DNA from: Chitinophaga costaii
Lineage (GTDB): Bacteria; Bacteroidota; Bacteroidia; Chitinophagales; Chitinophagaceae
NCBI RefSeq assembly: GCF_900094705.1
Contig: NZ_FMAR01000008.1
Span: 124,001 to 188,000 of the forward strand
Direction of reading: 5' to 3'
Length of the DNA: 64,000 nt
This document shows, one piece after another, positions 62,802 to 64,000 of this stretch; within the stretch, counting starts at the first letter, position 1, and every line of letters starts with the position of its first letter. Below the pieces are notes generated by a model, which was not told the DNA's origin, did no database searches, and saw only the letters and a program-made list of their open reading frames with translations. Both the position numbers and the translations under genes were made by a program.

Positions 62802-64000
62802 ATGAAGAAATTAGTAACAGTGGTGGGCATGCTGCTTACCAGTGGCATCATATACAGTCAGCAACTCAAAAAGGGTACAATAAACCGTAAAGAAGTGGTG
62901 CAGCGGCATAACTATCACATCACCGATCTGCAGGAACCCGGCCCTACACAGGTGGGCAATGGCAATTTCGCTTATGGTTTTGACGCCACCGGCATGCAGA
63001 CATTCAACGACAGCTTTACCACCATGTCGCAATGGAGCTGGCATAGCAGTCCGCTACCCGCTGGTTTTACGGCGGCAGATTTTAAGCAAACCAACATCAA
63101 CATACAGGGCCGGATGGTGCCCTATGACCTGCCTAACCCACAGCAAGCGGCATTGTCTTCCTGGCTGGATGCAAACCCACACCGCTTTAACCTTGGCCGG
63201 ATAGGACTGTGGATGAAAATGGAAAATGGTACGGCTGTAACAGCGGGCGATATACAAGCCGCCGATCAATACTTTGACCTGTGGAGTGCAGTGGCGGTCA
63301 GCACGTTCCGGATTCAGGGTCAACCTGTTCAGGTAACCACGGTAGCAGATCCTGATAAAGATATAGTGGCCTTTAAAATCACATCGCCTTTAATCGCCGC
63401 CAAAAGGTTGGGCGTGTTCATTGACTTCCCGTATGCAAACCTGAATGTTTTTAGCAATGGGTCAGATTACAATAAGCCGGCATCGCATCAAACTATTTTA
63501 GTAGCAGATAAAAAGTCACAGGTCACCTTTTCCCGGGTGATGGACAGTACCCAATATGAAGTAAAAGCCAGTTGGACGGGCCCAAACAGCATCACCAAAG
63601 AAAAGCCGCACCGTTATAAATTTATGCCCGCAGGTAGCAACGAAATTGAATACGTTTTTTCATTTGCCCCCTGGAAAATTAAACAGCCCCTTCCTTCCTT
63701 TGCCGAAGTAAAAGCACATGCACAAAAATATTGGCCGTCGTTCTGGAACAGTGGTGGTTTTATAGACCTTTCCCATAGCAAGGACTCGCAATGGATGGAA
63801 TTGGAGAGACGCATAATATTATCGCAGTATATCATGCGCATAAATGCCGCCGGCCAGTATCCGCCGCAGGAAACGGGGTTGGTGAATAATAGCTGGTATG
63901 GTCGTTTTCATTATGAAATGATCCTGTGGCACAATGCGCACAATGCCCTGTGGAACCGGTGGTCGCTATTGAACAACAGCCTGCACGTGTACCAGGATAA
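62802..64000 (+). CDS. Secreted (alpha/alpha)6-barrel glycosidase-like protein, 3' end outside window
   Basis: From ATG 62802 the frame is open to the window end (399 codons). A signal peptide ('LVTVVGMLLTSGIIYSQ') leads an N-terminal beta-sandwich domain ('VGNGNFAYGFDATGMQTFN', 'FNLGRIGLWMKME'), a linker, and the start of a helical catalytic domain, 'ETGLVNNSWYGRFHYEMIL' then 'WHNAHNALWNRWSLLNNSL'. This order is that of GH65/GH95-clan and related six-hairpin glycosidases. The catalytic acid lies beyond the window or cannot be fixed. It is the likely enzyme of the locus, acting on the glycan imported by the SusCD pair. Confidence 0.8.
   Translation, partial: MKKLVTVVGMLLTSGIIYSQQLKKGTINRKEVVQRHNYHITDLQEPGPTQVGNGNFAYGFDATGMQTFNDSFTTMSQWSWHSSPLPAGFTAADFKQTNINIQGRMVPYDLPNPQQAALSSWLDANPHRFNLGRIGLWMKMENGTAVTAGDIQAADQYFDLWSAVAVSTFRIQGQPVQVTTVADPDKDIVAFKITSPLIAAKRLGVFIDFPYANLNVFSNGSDYNKPASHQTILVADKKSQVTFSRVMDSTQYEVKASWTGPNSITKEKPHRYKFMPAGSNEIEYVFSFAPWKIKQPLPSFAEVKAHAQKYWPSFWNSGGFIDLSHSKDSQWMELERRIILSQYIMRINAAGQYPPQETGLVNNSWYGRFHYEMILWHNAHNALWNRWSLLNNSLHVYQD

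Overview
The window comes from a member of the Bacteroidota, most likely the Chitinophagaceae. The evidence is two SusC/SusD pairs, a SusD-type lipoprotein, many DUF families typical of the phylum (DUF4251, DUF3592, DUF4126, DUF6377-like), a Reg_prop sensor kinase and promoters of the -33 TTTG / -7 TAnnTTTG type. There is no rRNA, CRISPR array or insertion sequence. One tRNA, tRNA-Lys(TTT), is present.

Layout. 1-2.9 kb: tail of a SusC/SusD operon followed by a truncated zinc metalloprotease. 3.1-6.4 kb: overlapping pta-ackA (acetyl-CoA to acetate). 6.5-10.9 kb: a minus-strand stress block with a ferritin-like DUF892 protein and catalase HPII, then PhnA. 11-19 kb: a TlpA-like redoxin, MutS and sigma-factor debris, secreted hypotheticals, a metallophosphoesterase, a methyltransferase, and an ABC ATPase whose small membrane partner gene carries a 244-bp tandem duplication. 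19.5-24.8 kb: GH20 hexosaminidase, and a LysR regulator divergent from a carboxylesterase, with a perfect palindrome beside the regulator.

25.2-36.9 kb: a defence island inserted in the 3' end of tRNA-Lys. A 23-bp copy of the tRNA 3' end lies at the far end, at 25179. Its minus strand carries an apparently single transcription unit: an RloA/RloB (AbiL-like) pair, a broken SIR2-like gene, and a complete type I Wadjet system (JetA, JetB, JetC, JetD). The plus-strand arm holds decayed mobility and accessory genes: an AlbA_2/Schlafen protein, a DUF3945 protein and a large serine recombinase. The recombinase reading frame runs into the antisense strand of the tRNA. The island looks immobilised while its defence genes stay intact.

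37-53 kb: core and hypothetical genes (RluF, GNAT, RluE-like, DinB, Crp/Fnr with a perfect CRP-type box downstream, TetR-AarF pair, ROK kinase, a zinc-less Fpg/Nei protein, DUF4126, a DUF1905/OmdA protein) mixed with many pseudogenes. 53.5-64 kb: a polysaccharide utilisation locus with a sensor kinase, a NarL-type response regulator, SusC, SusD and an (alpha/alpha)6-barrel glycosidase-like gene running off the end. Two nearly identical inverted repeats, one before the regulator gene and one before susC, are candidate regulator sites.

A striking feature overall is the number of truncated or nonsense-bearing genes, about a dozen in 64 kb, pointing to active gene decay. All family names come from reading motifs; no database search was run.
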